From the NCBI GenBank assembly GCA_045644325.1, contig JAZRGT010000037.1:1-49793 (forward strand): a DNA stretch of 49,793 nt, written 5' to 3'. Shown one piece after another: positions 15,602 to 23,566 of the stretch (position 1 is the stretch's first letter; each line of letters begins with the position of its first letter). Both the position numbers and the translations under genes were made by a program. The notes below the pieces were generated by a model. The model did not search any database. It was given only the letters and a program-made list of their open reading frames with translations, and had not been told where the DNA came from. The stretch is from CAG-390 sp045644325 (GTDB lineage: Bacteria > Bacillota > Clostridia > Oscillospirales > CAG-272).

Positions 15602-17308
15602 ATGGGAAAAGGAAACAGAAGCAGACAGGACAGAGCTTTTGAAACGGTAAACAACACCGAATACGAGGCTGCTCCTAAGAACACAAAACTCATCACAACT
15701 ATCGCGACCGCAGTAGTTGCATGCCTCATCGTTGCATGCATCGCTCTCTCCGCAGTAGTTAACACAGGTATTCTCCTCCGCACGAGAAACGTAGCAAAGA
15801 CCGACAACTTCAGCGCAAGCGGAAGCATCGCGGCTTACTTCATCTACTCTCAGGCACAGGAAATGGCTGCTCTTTATCAGCAGTACGGTATGGAGCAATC
15901 CGTATCACAGATCCTCAACACTTCTTTTGACAGCATGGCTTCGTCCACTATGTCTCAGATCAGACAGATGCTCATTCTCGCTGAGTACGCTAAGAAGAAC
16001 AACATCACCCTCTCTGACGATGCAAAGGAAGCTATCGACAGCTACATCGACTCCATCGCAGAGGCTGCATCCTCCAACCTTTACAGCACTGCAGCTTACA
16101 TCAAGCTTATGTACGGCGCAGGCGTAAATGAGAGGGACATCCGTGAGGCTCTCGAGTTCAACTACATCGCAAGCGAAGCTTACGAGGCGCTTGAGAAGGA
16201 ATTCGAAGCTAAGGTTACCGAGGACGCTATCACAAAGTATATGGAAGAGCACGTTGACCAGTTCTATATGGTTGACTACCTCTCCTACACCTTCACCGCA
16301 GAGCTTACCGCTGCAGGCGCAGAGGCTACCGATGAGGAAAAGGCTGCTTATGAGGCAGAAAAGACCTCTCTCAAGGCTCTCGCCGAAAAGCTCGCAGCAG
16401 CAAAGACCGCTGACGAATTCAAGGCTGCAGCAGCTGATTACATCGTAAACACCGTTGCATCCGAGTCCTTCGACGAGCTCTACGCTAAGGAAGCTCTCAC
16501 CGAGGCTCCCGCAGAAGACGTTCGCAAGGCTGACAAGGCAAATATTCTCTCCCTCGTTCTCAAGTCCCTCACCTCCGAGGATGAGGTTAAGTTTGAGAAG
16601 TCCGCTGACGATGCTTACAACAACGCACTCGCTGAGATCTTCGACGAGCTCTGCACCGATGCAGAAACCGATTACACCGACCTCGTTTCCGAGGGCGTAT
16701 ACCACTACGATCCCGCAACCGAAGAGGACAAGATCACTGAGATCGACAAGTGGCTCTTCGATGAGGCTACCAAGGCAGGCGATACCAAGGTTATCACCTC
16801 CGAGGGTGACAACAAGTCTACTTACACCGCATACCTCCTCACCAAGGAATCTCACCTTGACGAGTCCGAGACCCGTGACATCGCTCACATTCTCGTAGCA
16901 TTCGAGAACAGCAAGCCCACCGATGAGGAAAAGGCTGCTGCAAAGGCTGAGGCTGATCAGATCCTTGCAGATTACCTTGCAGGCGAGAAGACCCAGGAGG
17001 CTTTCGAGAAGCTCGGTAACGAAAAGACCGATGACTCCAACGTCGTTTACGAGGGCGTTACCAAGGGTCAGATGGTTGAGGCATTCGAGAACTGGATGTT
17101 CGACGAGGCTCGCACCGCTGGCGAGACCGGTATCGTTGAGACTGAGTACGGTTACCACATTATGTACTACATTGGCGAGGGCAAGCTCGTTTGGGAGAAC
17201 ACCGCACGCGATGGCGTTATCGGTGAGCTCTTCGAGGCATGGCTTGACGAGCAGGCTACCGCTTGTGGCTACACCGCAAACGAGGCAGTTCTTAACAGCA
17301 TCAAGTAA
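15602..17308 (+). CDS. Parvulin-type peptidyl-prolyl isomerase (PrsA/SurA-like), membrane-anchored, 568 aa
   Basis: A cytosolic N-terminus of ~37 residues precedes one membrane helix (TTIATAVVACLIVACIALSA). A long Ala/Glu-rich helical region (~70-420) resembles the chaperone part of SurA/PrsA proteins. A parvulin-like domain lies near the C-terminus (~430-540), with DIAHILVAFE and YGYHIMYYIG as the usual edge motifs. It probably assists folding of secreted proteins outside the membrane. GAAGGAAAGG precedes the ATG at 15602. Codon use is much more biased than in neighbours (mostly GCT/GCA, ACC, AAG, CTC), a sign of high expression. LIVAC could be read as a lipobox, but the long charged N-terminus makes a plain anchor likelier. 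Confidence 0.85.
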   Translation: MGKGNRSRQDRAFETVNNTEYEAAPKNTKLITTIATAVVACLIVACIALSAVVNTGILLRTRNVAKTDNFSASGSIAAYFIYSQAQEMAALYQQYGMEQSVSQILNTSFDSMASSTMSQIRQMLILAEYAKKNNITLSDDAKEAIDSYIDSIAEAASSNLYSTAAYIKLMYGAGVNERDIREALEFNYIASEAYEALEKEFEAKVTEDAITKYMEEHVDQFYMVDYLSYTFTAELTAAGAEATDEEKAAYEAEKTSLKALAEKLAAAKTADEFKAAAADYIVNTVASESFDELYAKEALTEAPAEDVRKADKANILSLVLKSLTSEDEVKFEKSADDAYNNALAEIFDELCTDAETDYTDLVSEGVYHYDPATEEDKITEIDKWLFDEATKAGDTKVITSEGDNKSTYTAYLLTKESHLDESETRDIAHILVAFENSKPTDEEKAAAKAEADQILADYLAGEKTQEAFEKLGNEKTDDSNVVYEGVTKGQMVEAFENWMFDEARTAGETGIVETEYGYHIMYYIGEGKLVWENTARDGVIGELFEAWLDEQATACGYTANEAVLNSIK

Positions 17309-17320
17309 TTGATAAAAATA

Positions 17321-17356
17321 CTCCGCACTGCACGCGGTGCAGTGCGGAGATTTTTT
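17321..17356 (+). terminator. Intrinsic terminator of the foldase gene
   Basis: Perfect 12-bp stem ctccgcactgca (17321-17332) and tgcagtgcggag (17338-17349) followed by six T (17351-17356). Confidence 0.92.
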
Positions 17357-17436
17357 ACCTTTTTGGGATATAACCGCAAGGCACAGGAAATCATATACTT
17401 TATGATGACAAGAATAATTCGGAGGATCATTAACAA

Positions 17437-18177
17437 ATGATTTTAGAACCCAGATCCACCACGGTGGCATACCGCTGTCCCTCCTGCGGAAGCGGAATAA
17501 TGAGCGCGGTCGGTGTATTCAATCTGTCGGCTGACAGAGTAAGACTCAAGTGCACCAATCCCGAATGCGCTTCGGTCAAAAAAGCGGGGGACGAAAGCCT
17601 TTCATTCCGCGATAATGCGGCGCTCGATATAACTCTCGCCTCGGACGGCACGGTGCGCCTGAGCGTTCCCTGCATCTTCTGCGGCAAGCCGCACGTTTAT
17701 AACGTCAACACAAGCCTTTTCTACGGCCGCGACGTCTTTATGCTTCCCTGCCCCTATTCCGGCATCAATATCTGCTTTATGGGCGAGGCAAACCACGTCA
17801 AGGCGGAGCTCGCGCGCAACGAGCTTGAGCTTCTCGATATGCTTGAGGAAAACGGAATCGAAAGCTTCCGTGACCTTGATGCCGAGGAAGCCGCGCTTCC
17901 CGACCCGCAGATAATGGATATCGTCACATTCGTGATCCACGACCTCGATGCCGAGGGCAAGATCTACTGCAAGTGCCATCCCGAGGGCAGCGAGCCTCGC
18001 GAGGACGATGAAACGTTCAACCTTGCCGCGTCCTATGACGGTGACTACGAGGCGGAGCTGACCGCCGAGGGAATGCGCGTCTACTGCAAGAAATGCAGAG
18101 CTGAAAAGATCATACCCACCAACTCCCTCATTTCCGCGCACGATTTTCTTAATTGTGACAGCATTACGCTTGAATAA
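17437..18177 (+). CDS. Cysteine-rich zinc-ribbon protein of unknown function, 246 aa
   Basis: The family is not recognised. Several Cys pairs suggest zinc ribbons: CPSC and CTNPEC (residues ~14-46), CIFC (~80), CKC (~178) and CKKC (~225). Between them lies a beta-rich region and an acidic helix (ARNELELLDMLEENGIE). The protein is soluble with no signal peptide. GGAGG is placed 11 nt before the ATG. It is monocistronic between two terminators. Its position after an abundant foldase and RNase J hints at housekeeping, but no function can be given. Confidence 0.8.
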   Translation: MILEPRSTTVAYRCPSCGSGIMSAVGVFNLSADRVRLKCTNPECASVKKAGDESLSFRDNAALDITLASDGTVRLSVPCIFCGKPHVYNVNTSLFYGRDVFMLPCPYSGINICFMGEANHVKAELARNELELLDMLEENGIESFRDLDAEEAALPDPQIMDIVTFVIHDLDAEGKIYCKCHPEGSEPREDDETFNLAASYDGDYEAELTAEGMRVYCKKCRAEKIIPTNSLISAHDFLNCDSITLE

Positions 18178-18180
18178 TGT

Positions 18181-18211
18181 AAACTCCGCCCGACTCTCGG
18201 GCGGAGTTTTC
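18181..18211 (+). terminator. Intrinsic terminator of the zinc-ribbon gene
   Basis: Stem aaactccgcccga (18181-18193) and tcgggcggagttt (18197-18209), ending in a short T-run. Confidence 0.88.
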
Positions 18212-18262
18212 AATTAAATTAAAACAGCGAAAAGTTTTGATCGAACTTTTTCAGAAAGTTAT

Positions 18263-18376
18263 GCTTGCCTGCGGCAAGCTACGACTCTGTCTTGTCGACT
18301 CCGCCTCCATTTTCCTTCGGAACACCGCCAGAGCCGTGGAAGGAGTAAAATCTCCCCCTTGCGGGGAGATTTTTGC
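18263..18376. repeat. Palindrome-rich intergenic segment
   Basis: A 7-bp hairpin with tight loop, gcttgcc-tgc-ggcaagc (18263-18279), and a second terminator-like palindrome, aaaatctcccc (18347-18357) with ggggagatttt (18363-18373), lie in a gene-free stretch. The style (perfect stems with three-base loops) recalls the repeat elements at 21003 and 34579. No gene is seen. Confidence 0.45.
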
Positions 18377-18402
18377 TCCTTCATTTCTCCTATATGTAAT
18401 AA

Positions 18403-18432
18403 AACCACCGCTCTAAATACAGAACGGTGGTT
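18403..18432 (-). terminator. Intrinsic terminator of the aldolase-HAD pair
   Basis: Arms aaccaccg (18403-18410) and cggtggtt (18425-18432), with A-rich sequence on the left giving a short T-run on the minus strand, directly after the HAD gene stop. Confidence 0.75.
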
Positions 18433-18439
18433 ATTTATA

Positions 18440-19105
18440 TTATTCCTCAAAAGGCACAAGCTTCATCATCGTCTCGCCGTCGGCTATGTAGTAGGTGGCG
18501 GATTTTTTCAGTCTTTCCTGCTCGAAGGCGTGGCAATCGTAGATACCGACGGTCGGGAATCCCGCCTTGACCGAGGTTTCAAGCGCGACATAGGAATCCT
18601 CGAAAACGAAAGTTTCCTCTTTGGGAGTTCCCAGAACCTTGAGAGCCGCCTCGAAAATATCGGGCTCTTCCTTGCCCTTGCCGATGTCGGCGCAGGAAAG
18701 CACTGCCTTGAAATACTTGCGCATACCGTGGCGGTCGAGTGCTATATTGATATAGAGCTTCTCGGTCGCAGAGGCGAGGCACATCGGGATGCCGTTTTCG
18801 TAGCAGTAATCAAGAAATTCCATCACCCCGGGCTTGGGATCGAACTGCGTAGCGTAAAGCTCGGGGAGAACGTCATTGAAATGCTGCATCAGCTCCGCGC
18901 CGGGGCCGAAGCCGCAGTGTTCGTGTATGTAATCCATCGCATCGGAAAGCACCATCGTGCGCACCGCCTTGTCGATCGGGGCGGGAGGACGGTAGCCCTC
19001 GATGCCGAGGTACTTCTTGCCGCCCCAATCCCAAAGCTCTTCCCAGCCCCAGAGCGAATCGAGCAGCGTGCCGTCCATATCAAAAATCGCGCCTTTTATC
19101 TTCAT
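18440..19105 (-). CDS. HAD family hydrolase (beta-phosphoglucomutase-like), 221 aa
   Basis: HAD superfamily with a helical cap. Motif I is FDMDGTLLDS (nucleophile Asp and acid/base Asp), motif II is in CLASATEK, motif III Lys lies in IGKGKEEPD, and motif IV is VFEDSYVAL. Members remove phosphate from sugars or isomerise them. The start at 19105 is chosen because it gives the canonical short N-terminus (MKIKGAIFDMDGT) 1 nt after the aldolase stop; an ATG at 19120 would overlap the aldolase by 14 bp. No strong ribosome site is seen, so translation is likely coupled. Pairing with a class II aldolase suggests sugar phosphate metabolism. Confidence 0.9.
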   Translation of the reverse strand: MKIKGAIFDMDGTLLDSLWGWEELWDWGGKKYLGIEGYRPPAPIDKAVRTMVLSDAMDYIHEHCGFGPGAELMQHFNDVLPELYATQFDPKPGVMEFLDYCYENGIPMCLASATEKLYINIALDRHGMRKYFKAVLSCADIGKGKEEPDIFEAALKVLGTPKEETFVFEDSYVALETSVKAGFPTVGIYDCHAFEQERLKKSATYYIADGETMMKLVPFEE

Positions 19106-19106
19106 T

Positions 19107-19937
19107 TTACGCGCGACCATTCGAACCGAAGAGGAGCATCTTCTTCATCGTTGCTTGCTTGACCGCCTCGCTCATCGCGCCCATAACGTCGGTCATACCA
19201 CGGCCTTCCGCATAAGCATCGTGCGCCGCCTTAACGCAAGCGACGTTGATATCGGTGAAAATATTGATCTTCGAAATACCGCAAGCGATCGCGCGGCGGA
19301 AATCATCGTCGCTGAGTCCCGAGCCGCCGTGGAGTACGAGGGGAGCATCGATCATAGACGCGATCTTCTCGATGCGGTCAAAATCGAGTTGAGGCTTGAA
19401 TTTATACGCGCCGTGCGAGGTGCCGACAGCGATAGCAAGCGCGTCACAGCCCGTGAACTCGGCAAATCTCTTTGCCTCGTCGGGATCGGTGTAGGCGTCC
19501 GCGGGAGCGCAGATCTCGTCGGTGCCGACGTGACCGATCTCCGCCTCGACAGTAATGCCCTTGGAATGCGAGTAGTCGCAGATCGCCTTGACCGCAGAGA
19601 GGTTTTCCTCGAATCCGAGGGTCGAGCAATCGTACATTACAGAAGAAAATCCGAGTGCGATCGCCTTTTTAACGTTTTCCTCGGTCAGACCGTGGTCAAA
19701 GTGGAGCACGACGGGCACGCTCGCGCGCTTCGCCATCGGCAGGAGCATATTTGCGAGATCGTCGAGCCCCGAATAGCAGAGCAGACATTCCGCGCTACCG
19801 ATGATAACAGGCGAGCGAAGCTCCTCAGCCGCCGCGAGAACTCCGACAGCCATCTCGAGATTTACGGTGTTGAAAAGTCCAACCGCGTACTTGTTCTTCT
19901 TCGCATCGCGAAGGACTTCGTTGAGTGATACTAACAT
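19107..19937 (-). CDS. Class II (zinc) ketose-bisphosphate aldolase, 276 aa
   Basis: Class II aldolase fold of the FbaA/GatY/KbaY type. Zinc ligands are visible in LHFDHG, EAEIGHVG, and VGTSHGAYK; phosphate binding is at LHGGSGLSDDDF and INIFTDIN. It cleaves a ketose (bis)phosphate to dihydroxyacetone phosphate and an aldehyde; which sugar is not deducible. AAAGGG lies 8 nt before the ATG. It is the first gene of a pair with the HAD hydrolase. It lies ~2.3 kb from the DeoR-controlled sugar operon and may serve the same pathway, but the AT-rich patch between them breaks any operon. Confidence 0.92.
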   Translation of the reverse strand: MLVSLNEVLRDAKKNKYAVGLFNTVNLEMAVGVLAAAEELRSPVIIGSAECLLCYSGLDDLANMLLPMAKRASVPVVLHFDHGLTEENVKKAIALGFSSVMYDCSTLGFEENLSAVKAICDYSHSKGITVEAEIGHVGTDEICAPADAYTDPDEAKRFAEFTGCDALAIAVGTSHGAYKFKPQLDFDRIEKIASMIDAPLVLHGGSGLSDDDFRRAIACGISKINIFTDINVACVKAAHDAYAEGRGMTDVMGAMSEAVKQATMKKMLLFGSNGRA

Positions 19938-19976
19938 AGTTATTACCCTTTCTTATTTCCTTTTAATATAACTTAA

Positions 19977-20477
19977 CTATAATTTAACGATACTGCATCC
20001 CGCGGCACTAAAACACGCGGCGTAACAGTCGTAAAAAGCGCATTTCGCAGAAACCATCATAAGTCCGCCGCCACTATCAATCGGATTAAGAGTATCTTTA
20101 TCAAGAGTCACTATGCCGGCGCCGGTAAGTGCATATATACCGTTTCCGTTATCATACCATCCCGCATAGCTTGCCATCATTGGCAACATATCATCGCATT
20201 CAATGTCGCACCGTTTCAGATAATTAAAATCTTTGTCCAATAAAACTATTGAATTACGGCTTGCATTTATTGCGAGATATTCCTCTGTATAAGGGTTATA
20301 TGAGCATATTTCTTCAAGGGTCAGCCATTCGTTACGCTTATCCGGAATCTGAATTTGACGAATCTTATCCGTAAGTACTCCGTCAAAGTGTGCTACAAAC
20401 AGCGATTGAGTGCCATCAAAAAAACATCCCCTTCGCGGTATAAACCAAGCAAACAAATATCTTTTCCGGTATTGCAC
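19977..20477 (-). pseudogene. Frameshifted beta-propeller-like gene, C-terminal part
   Basis: This reading frame continues the protein begun by the ORF starting at 20908. The real continuity begins at ...CFFDGTQSLFVAHFDG, near 20430. Repeated short beta units such as ITLDKDTLNP-like and NSIVLLDKDFNYLKRC suggest a WD40/YVTN-style propeller. Upstream residues of this frame before the junction are out of frame and not genuine. The join lies at a run of seven T on the minus strand. No further family is recognised, and no signal peptide is present. Confidence 0.65.
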
Positions 20478-20908
20478 AAATTAGAAATCAAGGTATTCTT
20501 TAAGGCTTTAATTGCTTTTAGTGTCCCTGTTTTCAAATCAATCACACATATAACAGAATTAGGAACAAAAGCTCGCATCGCCGAGTATACACAAATAATT
20601 TTATCATTGCTGACAAAGTCCGCCATAATACGCGCATCAAGCAAATGCTTTGATGAAAGCTTGTATGGGACTGATTCTTTATTATCAGTATTCACAACGG
20701 TTATCGTGTTTCCCGATGCAAAGGCATAATAGTTACCGTCGGGAGAGGCACACAGCGGGTACGGGTGCTCGGATTCGATAGAAAATACCGTTTTCTTACT
20801 GTCAAAATCACGGAAGTTGATCTTTTGCCCAACACAATCCATTATGAACGGCATATTTTCTTTATACCATAGTCCGTGCGATCGCGCGTTTGAATAAAAA
20901 CCTTCCAT
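20393..20908 (-). pseudogene. Frameshifted beta-propeller-like gene, N-terminal part
   Basis: Starts at an ATG with AAGGAG 9 nt upstream and reads propeller-like repeats (LCASPDGNYYAFASGNTITV, then VVNTDNK; SVICVIDLKTGTLKAIK). It runs out of the true frame at a T7 run near 20420; eight T would fuse it to the downstream frame as REGDVFFDGTQS, giving one protein of about 310 residues. The cause may be a real 1-nt deletion, slippage-based switching, or an assembly error. The gene is AT-richer than its neighbours. Confidence 0.65.
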
Positions 20909-21002
20909 TTTAGTTAACTCCTTGGTATATTATGAAGCGTTTTCGCGTGCGCCTAATACTCTGTTTCAATTAAACTCAAATATCATTCTAATAATTCAAA
21001 AT

Positions 21003-21334
21003 AGCTATGTTCGCACTCGCGTATCAGCCTTCCCCGGTGGGGGAAGGTGGCTCGCTTGCGAGACGAATGAGGTGCCTAATAAGATATTGTTTTTCGAGCG
21101 AAGCGAGAAAATCTTCCCGATTGGATAAACAAAAGCATTATCATAAATTTTATTCGGCAAATATCCTTCGTATTGTATTCTTTTGCAATCTAAAATCAGA
21201 ATGAAGTATTTTGTTATCTATGTTTTGGAAGATTTTCGCTAACGCGAAAAACTGTATCTTATTGGCGCCTCATCCGTCACTTCGTGACACCTTCCCCCAC
21301 CGGGGAAGGCTGATACGCAAGTGCGAACATAGCT
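21003..21334. repeat. Large inverted-repeat element (MITE-like), no ORF
   Basis: Two arms, 21003-21117 and 21227-21334, are inverted copies around a ~109-bp AT-rich centre. The outer ~47 bp match with one difference (agctatgttcgcac... through the ccttcccc/ggggaagg hairpin). Inner hairpins differ between arms yet still fold: ctcgc-tt-gcgag against gtcac-ttc-gtgac, and a second stem flanked by tttt/aaaa. There is no coding capacity and no clear target duplication. It fills most of the 488-bp gap between the propeller gene and the DeoR regulator. Confidence 0.75.
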
Positions 21335-21396
21335 TTCTGAATACAGTTTTTATCTTTTGCAAAAACAAATATTGAAATAAGGCAATAGGAGTTTTT

Positions 21397-22182
21397 TTAC
21401 GCTTCTATCACATTAATATTCTTTTGCAGCAGTGCGGTTTTGATCTCGTTATCGAGCCATTTGTTCGTTACGAGGGTATCAACCGACTCGATCGGCGCGT
21501 AGTGAATGACCGATGCCTTGCCCGCTTTTGAGGTGTCGGCAAGCAAGATGCGCTTGTCCGAGCCCGCAACGACGAGCTGATTTATTCTTGCGGTGTCAAA
21601 ATCCGATGCTGTGAGTCCGTTTTTGACAGAAAATCCGTCCGCCCCGACGAAGCATTTGGTGAAATGGAGCTTTTTGATGACCTCGTCGGTCAGATAACCG
21701 CAGAAATCCTGTCTGTGCGGACGAAACGCGCCGCCGATCAGGCAGACGTTCATACGATCCTTTAGCAGATTGAGATTGGCAAGCGAATTTGTGAACACGG
21801 TTACGGCTGAATACCTTTCGCCGTTTACCGCCGCACGCGCCATAGCGGAGCATAGCCGCAACACGGTTGTTCCCGAGTCGAGATAAAGCGTGTCGCCCTC
21901 CTCGATCAAGCGTTCAGCCGCTTCGCCTATCATTATTTTTTCATTCGACCTATACAGCTCGTTGCGCTCGAAGGAATAGGATTCGCGCGTGCCCGAAACG
22001 GTATTTATGCTGATGCCGCGATATGTGCGAACCGCAGAGCCGTCGGCTTCAAGCTTGTTGAAAAGACGGCGCACCGTGGATTCCGAAACGTCGAGCAGAG
22101 CCATCGCCTCCCCGACGCTGACCTTCCCCGAAACGCGCAAGAGCGTCATTATGTCCTTTTCCCGTAATTCAGCCTTGTTCAT
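21397..22182 (-). CDS. DeoR family transcriptional regulator, 261 aa
   Basis: N-terminal DeoR-type winged helix (KVSVGEAMALLDVSESTVRR, then LFNKLE) and C-terminal sugar-phosphate sensor of the DeoR_C type (GEAAERLIEEGDTLYLDSGTT start, with SGTT and GGAFRP, FVGADGF). Regulators of this family usually repress sugar catabolism and release DNA on binding a phosphorylated intermediate. ATG 22182 is preferred to a TTG at 22197, because AAAGGA lies 6 nt upstream of it. It is divergent from the six-gene operon beginning at 22415; palindromic operators lie at both promoters, which indicates autoregulation and local control. Confidence 0.93.
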   Translation of the reverse strand: MNKAELREKDIMTLLRVSGKVSVGEAMALLDVSESTVRRLFNKLEADGSAVRTYRGISINTVSGTRESYSFERNELYRSNEKIMIGEAAERLIEEGDTLYLDSGTTVLRLCSAMARAAVNGERYSAVTVFTNSLANLNLLKDRMNVCLIGGAFRPHRQDFCGYLTDEVIKKLHFTKCFVGADGFSVKNGLTASDFDTARINQLVVAGSDKRILLADTSKAGKASVIHYAPIESVDTLVTNKWLDNEIKTALLQKNINVIEA

Positions 22183-22211
22183 ATCGAGTCCTTTCAAAAC
22201 GTATTGTAATT

Positions 22212-22240
22212 ATGCTACCACATTTGACGGAATTTGTCAA
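22212..22240 (-). promoter_or_regulatory. Promoter of the DeoR regulator gene
   Basis: On the minus strand TTGACA (complement of 22235-22240), 17-bp spacer, then TAGCAT (complement of 22212-22217). The palindrome at 22224-22240 overlaps its -35 and spacer. Confidence 0.7.
22224..22240. promoter_or_regulatory. Candidate DeoR operator 1
   Basis: Palindrome TTGAC-7-GTCAA. It contains the decamer tttgacggaa (22223-22232), whose reverse complement recurs at 22306-22315. It covers the -35 of the regulator's own promoter. Confidence 0.5.
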
Positions 22241-22305
22241 GTGGATTTTGTAACTTTTATAAATTTCTTTCAATATCGATCGAAACTCCTTCAGATTTTG
22301 AATAT

Positions 22306-22331
22306 TTCCGTCAAATTTTGATTATTTTGAC
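22306..22331. promoter_or_regulatory. Candidate DeoR operator 2
   Basis: ttccgtcaaa (22306-22315) is the inverted copy of the decamer in operator 1, and GTCAAA (22310-22315) with TTTGAC (22326-22331) forms a palindrome. It ends 17 bp before the -35 of the catabolic operon promoter. Confidence 0.5.
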
Positions 22332-22348
22332 TTTTTGCTTCAAAGCCA

Positions 22349-22377
22349 TTGACAAGCGCGCAAAATATGTGTATAAT
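22349..22377 (+). promoter_or_regulatory. Consensus promoter of the DeoR-linked catabolic operon
   Basis: Perfect TTGACA (22349-22354) and TATAAT (22372-22377), 17-bp spacer, 37 bp before the first start codon. So strong a promoter needs a repressor, consistent with the adjacent DeoR gene. Confidence 0.87.
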
Positions 22378-22414
22378 ACAATATATAATTATATTAATTA
22401 TAAGAGGTGTTGAA

Positions 22415-23554
22415 ATGAATAAAAAAACGATCAGATTTGCCGTCATCGGCTGCGGTCTTATGGGACGTGAATTTGCCTCCGCCGCGGCAAGATGGTGTCA
22501 TCTCACGAAGGATATTCCCGCGCCCGTGATCGTCGGCGTTTCCGACCTGAGCGAGGCAGCAAGAAATTGGTTCACCGATAATTTCGACAGCGTAAAATAC
22601 TCAACCGCCGACTACCGTGAGCTTCTCGAAAAAGACGATATCGACGCCGTTTACTGCGCAGTTCCGCACAATCTGCATCAGCAGATCTACATTGACATCA
22701 TCAATGCGGGCAAGCATCTTCTCGGCGAGAAGCCATTCGGAATCGACATCGAGGCAAACCGCGCAATTATGGAAGCCATCAAGGCGCATCCCGAGGTTAT
22801 GGTTCGCTGCTCAAGCGAATTCCCCTTCTACCCCGCCTGCCAGAAGCTGATCGAATGGATCCGCGAGGGTAAGTTCGGCAAAATTATTGAAGTCCGTTCG
22901 GCTTTCTGCCACTCGAGTGATATGGATCTGAACAAGCCGATCAACTGGAAGCGCACGCTCTCGATCAACGGCGAATACGGCTGTATGGGCGACCTCGGAC
23001 TTCACACCGAGCACGTTCCCTTCCGTATGGGCTGGAAGCCGCTGAACGTCTTCGCGAAGCTTTCGAACATCGTCACCGAGCGTCCCGACGGCAAGGGCGG
23101 CAGAGTTCCCTGCGAAACCTGGGACAATGCGCTTCTGATTTGCGACGTAAAGGATAAAGACGGATCTACCTTCCCGATGATGTATGAAACCCGCCGTCTC
23201 TCGCCCGGCTCAACCAACGAATGGCGTCTTGAGGTCTACGGCATCGAGGCATCGGCAAAATTCTCGACCAACGATCCCGGCGCGTTCCTCTACACACAGA
23301 GCTGGGACAAGGAGCAGGCGTGGTGCCGCATCAATCTCGGCAACAAGCCGATGATCCCCTCGATCACGGGCGGAATTTTTGAATTCGGCTTTGCAGATTC
23401 GATCCTCCAGATGTGGGGCGCCTTCATCTGCGAGCTTTGCGGCATCGAGATCCCCTTCGGATGCGTAACTCCCGAGGAAACCGAGCTTTCGCACAAGCTT
23501 CAGACCGCCGCACTTCTTTCGAATAAAGAAGGAAGAATTATTGATATTGAGTAA
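22415..23554 (+). CDS. Gfo/Idh/MocA family oxidoreductase, 379 aa
   Basis: N-terminal Rossmann fold with FAVIGCGLMGREFA (NAD(P) binding) and the family EKP motif in LLGEKPFGID near residue 110, where the Lys is catalytic. The C-terminal alpha/beta dimerisation domain includes GDLGLHTEH with a candidate catalytic His. Members oxidise or reduce sugar, inositol or amino-sugar carbonyl/hydroxyl groups. The start at 22415 has AGAGGT upstream; an earlier in-frame ATG at 22349 lies inside the promoter. First gene of an operon of six, 12 bp from the aminotransferase gene. Substrate unknown. Confidence 0.93.
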   Translation: MNKKTIRFAVIGCGLMGREFASAAARWCHLTKDIPAPVIVGVSDLSEAARNWFTDNFDSVKYSTADYRELLEKDDIDAVYCAVPHNLHQQIYIDIINAGKHLLGEKPFGIDIEANRAIMEAIKAHPEVMVRCSSEFPFYPACQKLIEWIREGKFGKIIEVRSAFCHSSDMDLNKPINWKRTLSINGEYGCMGDLGLHTEHVPFRMGWKPLNVFAKLSNIVTERPDGKGGRVPCETWDNALLICDVKDKDGSTFPMMYETRRLSPGSTNEWRLEVYGIEASAKFSTNDPGAFLYTQSWDKEQAWCRINLGNKPMIPSITGGIFEFGFADSILQMWGAFICELCGIEIPFGCVTPEETELSHKLQTAALLSNKEGRIIDIE

Positions 23555-23566
23555 AGAGGTACTGAT

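Noticed and set aside
15905..17470. Minus-strand open frame of 521 codons across the foldase gene
   Set aside because: A by-product of codon bias in the foldase; the translation is Cys/Leu/Val-rich nonsense without domains.
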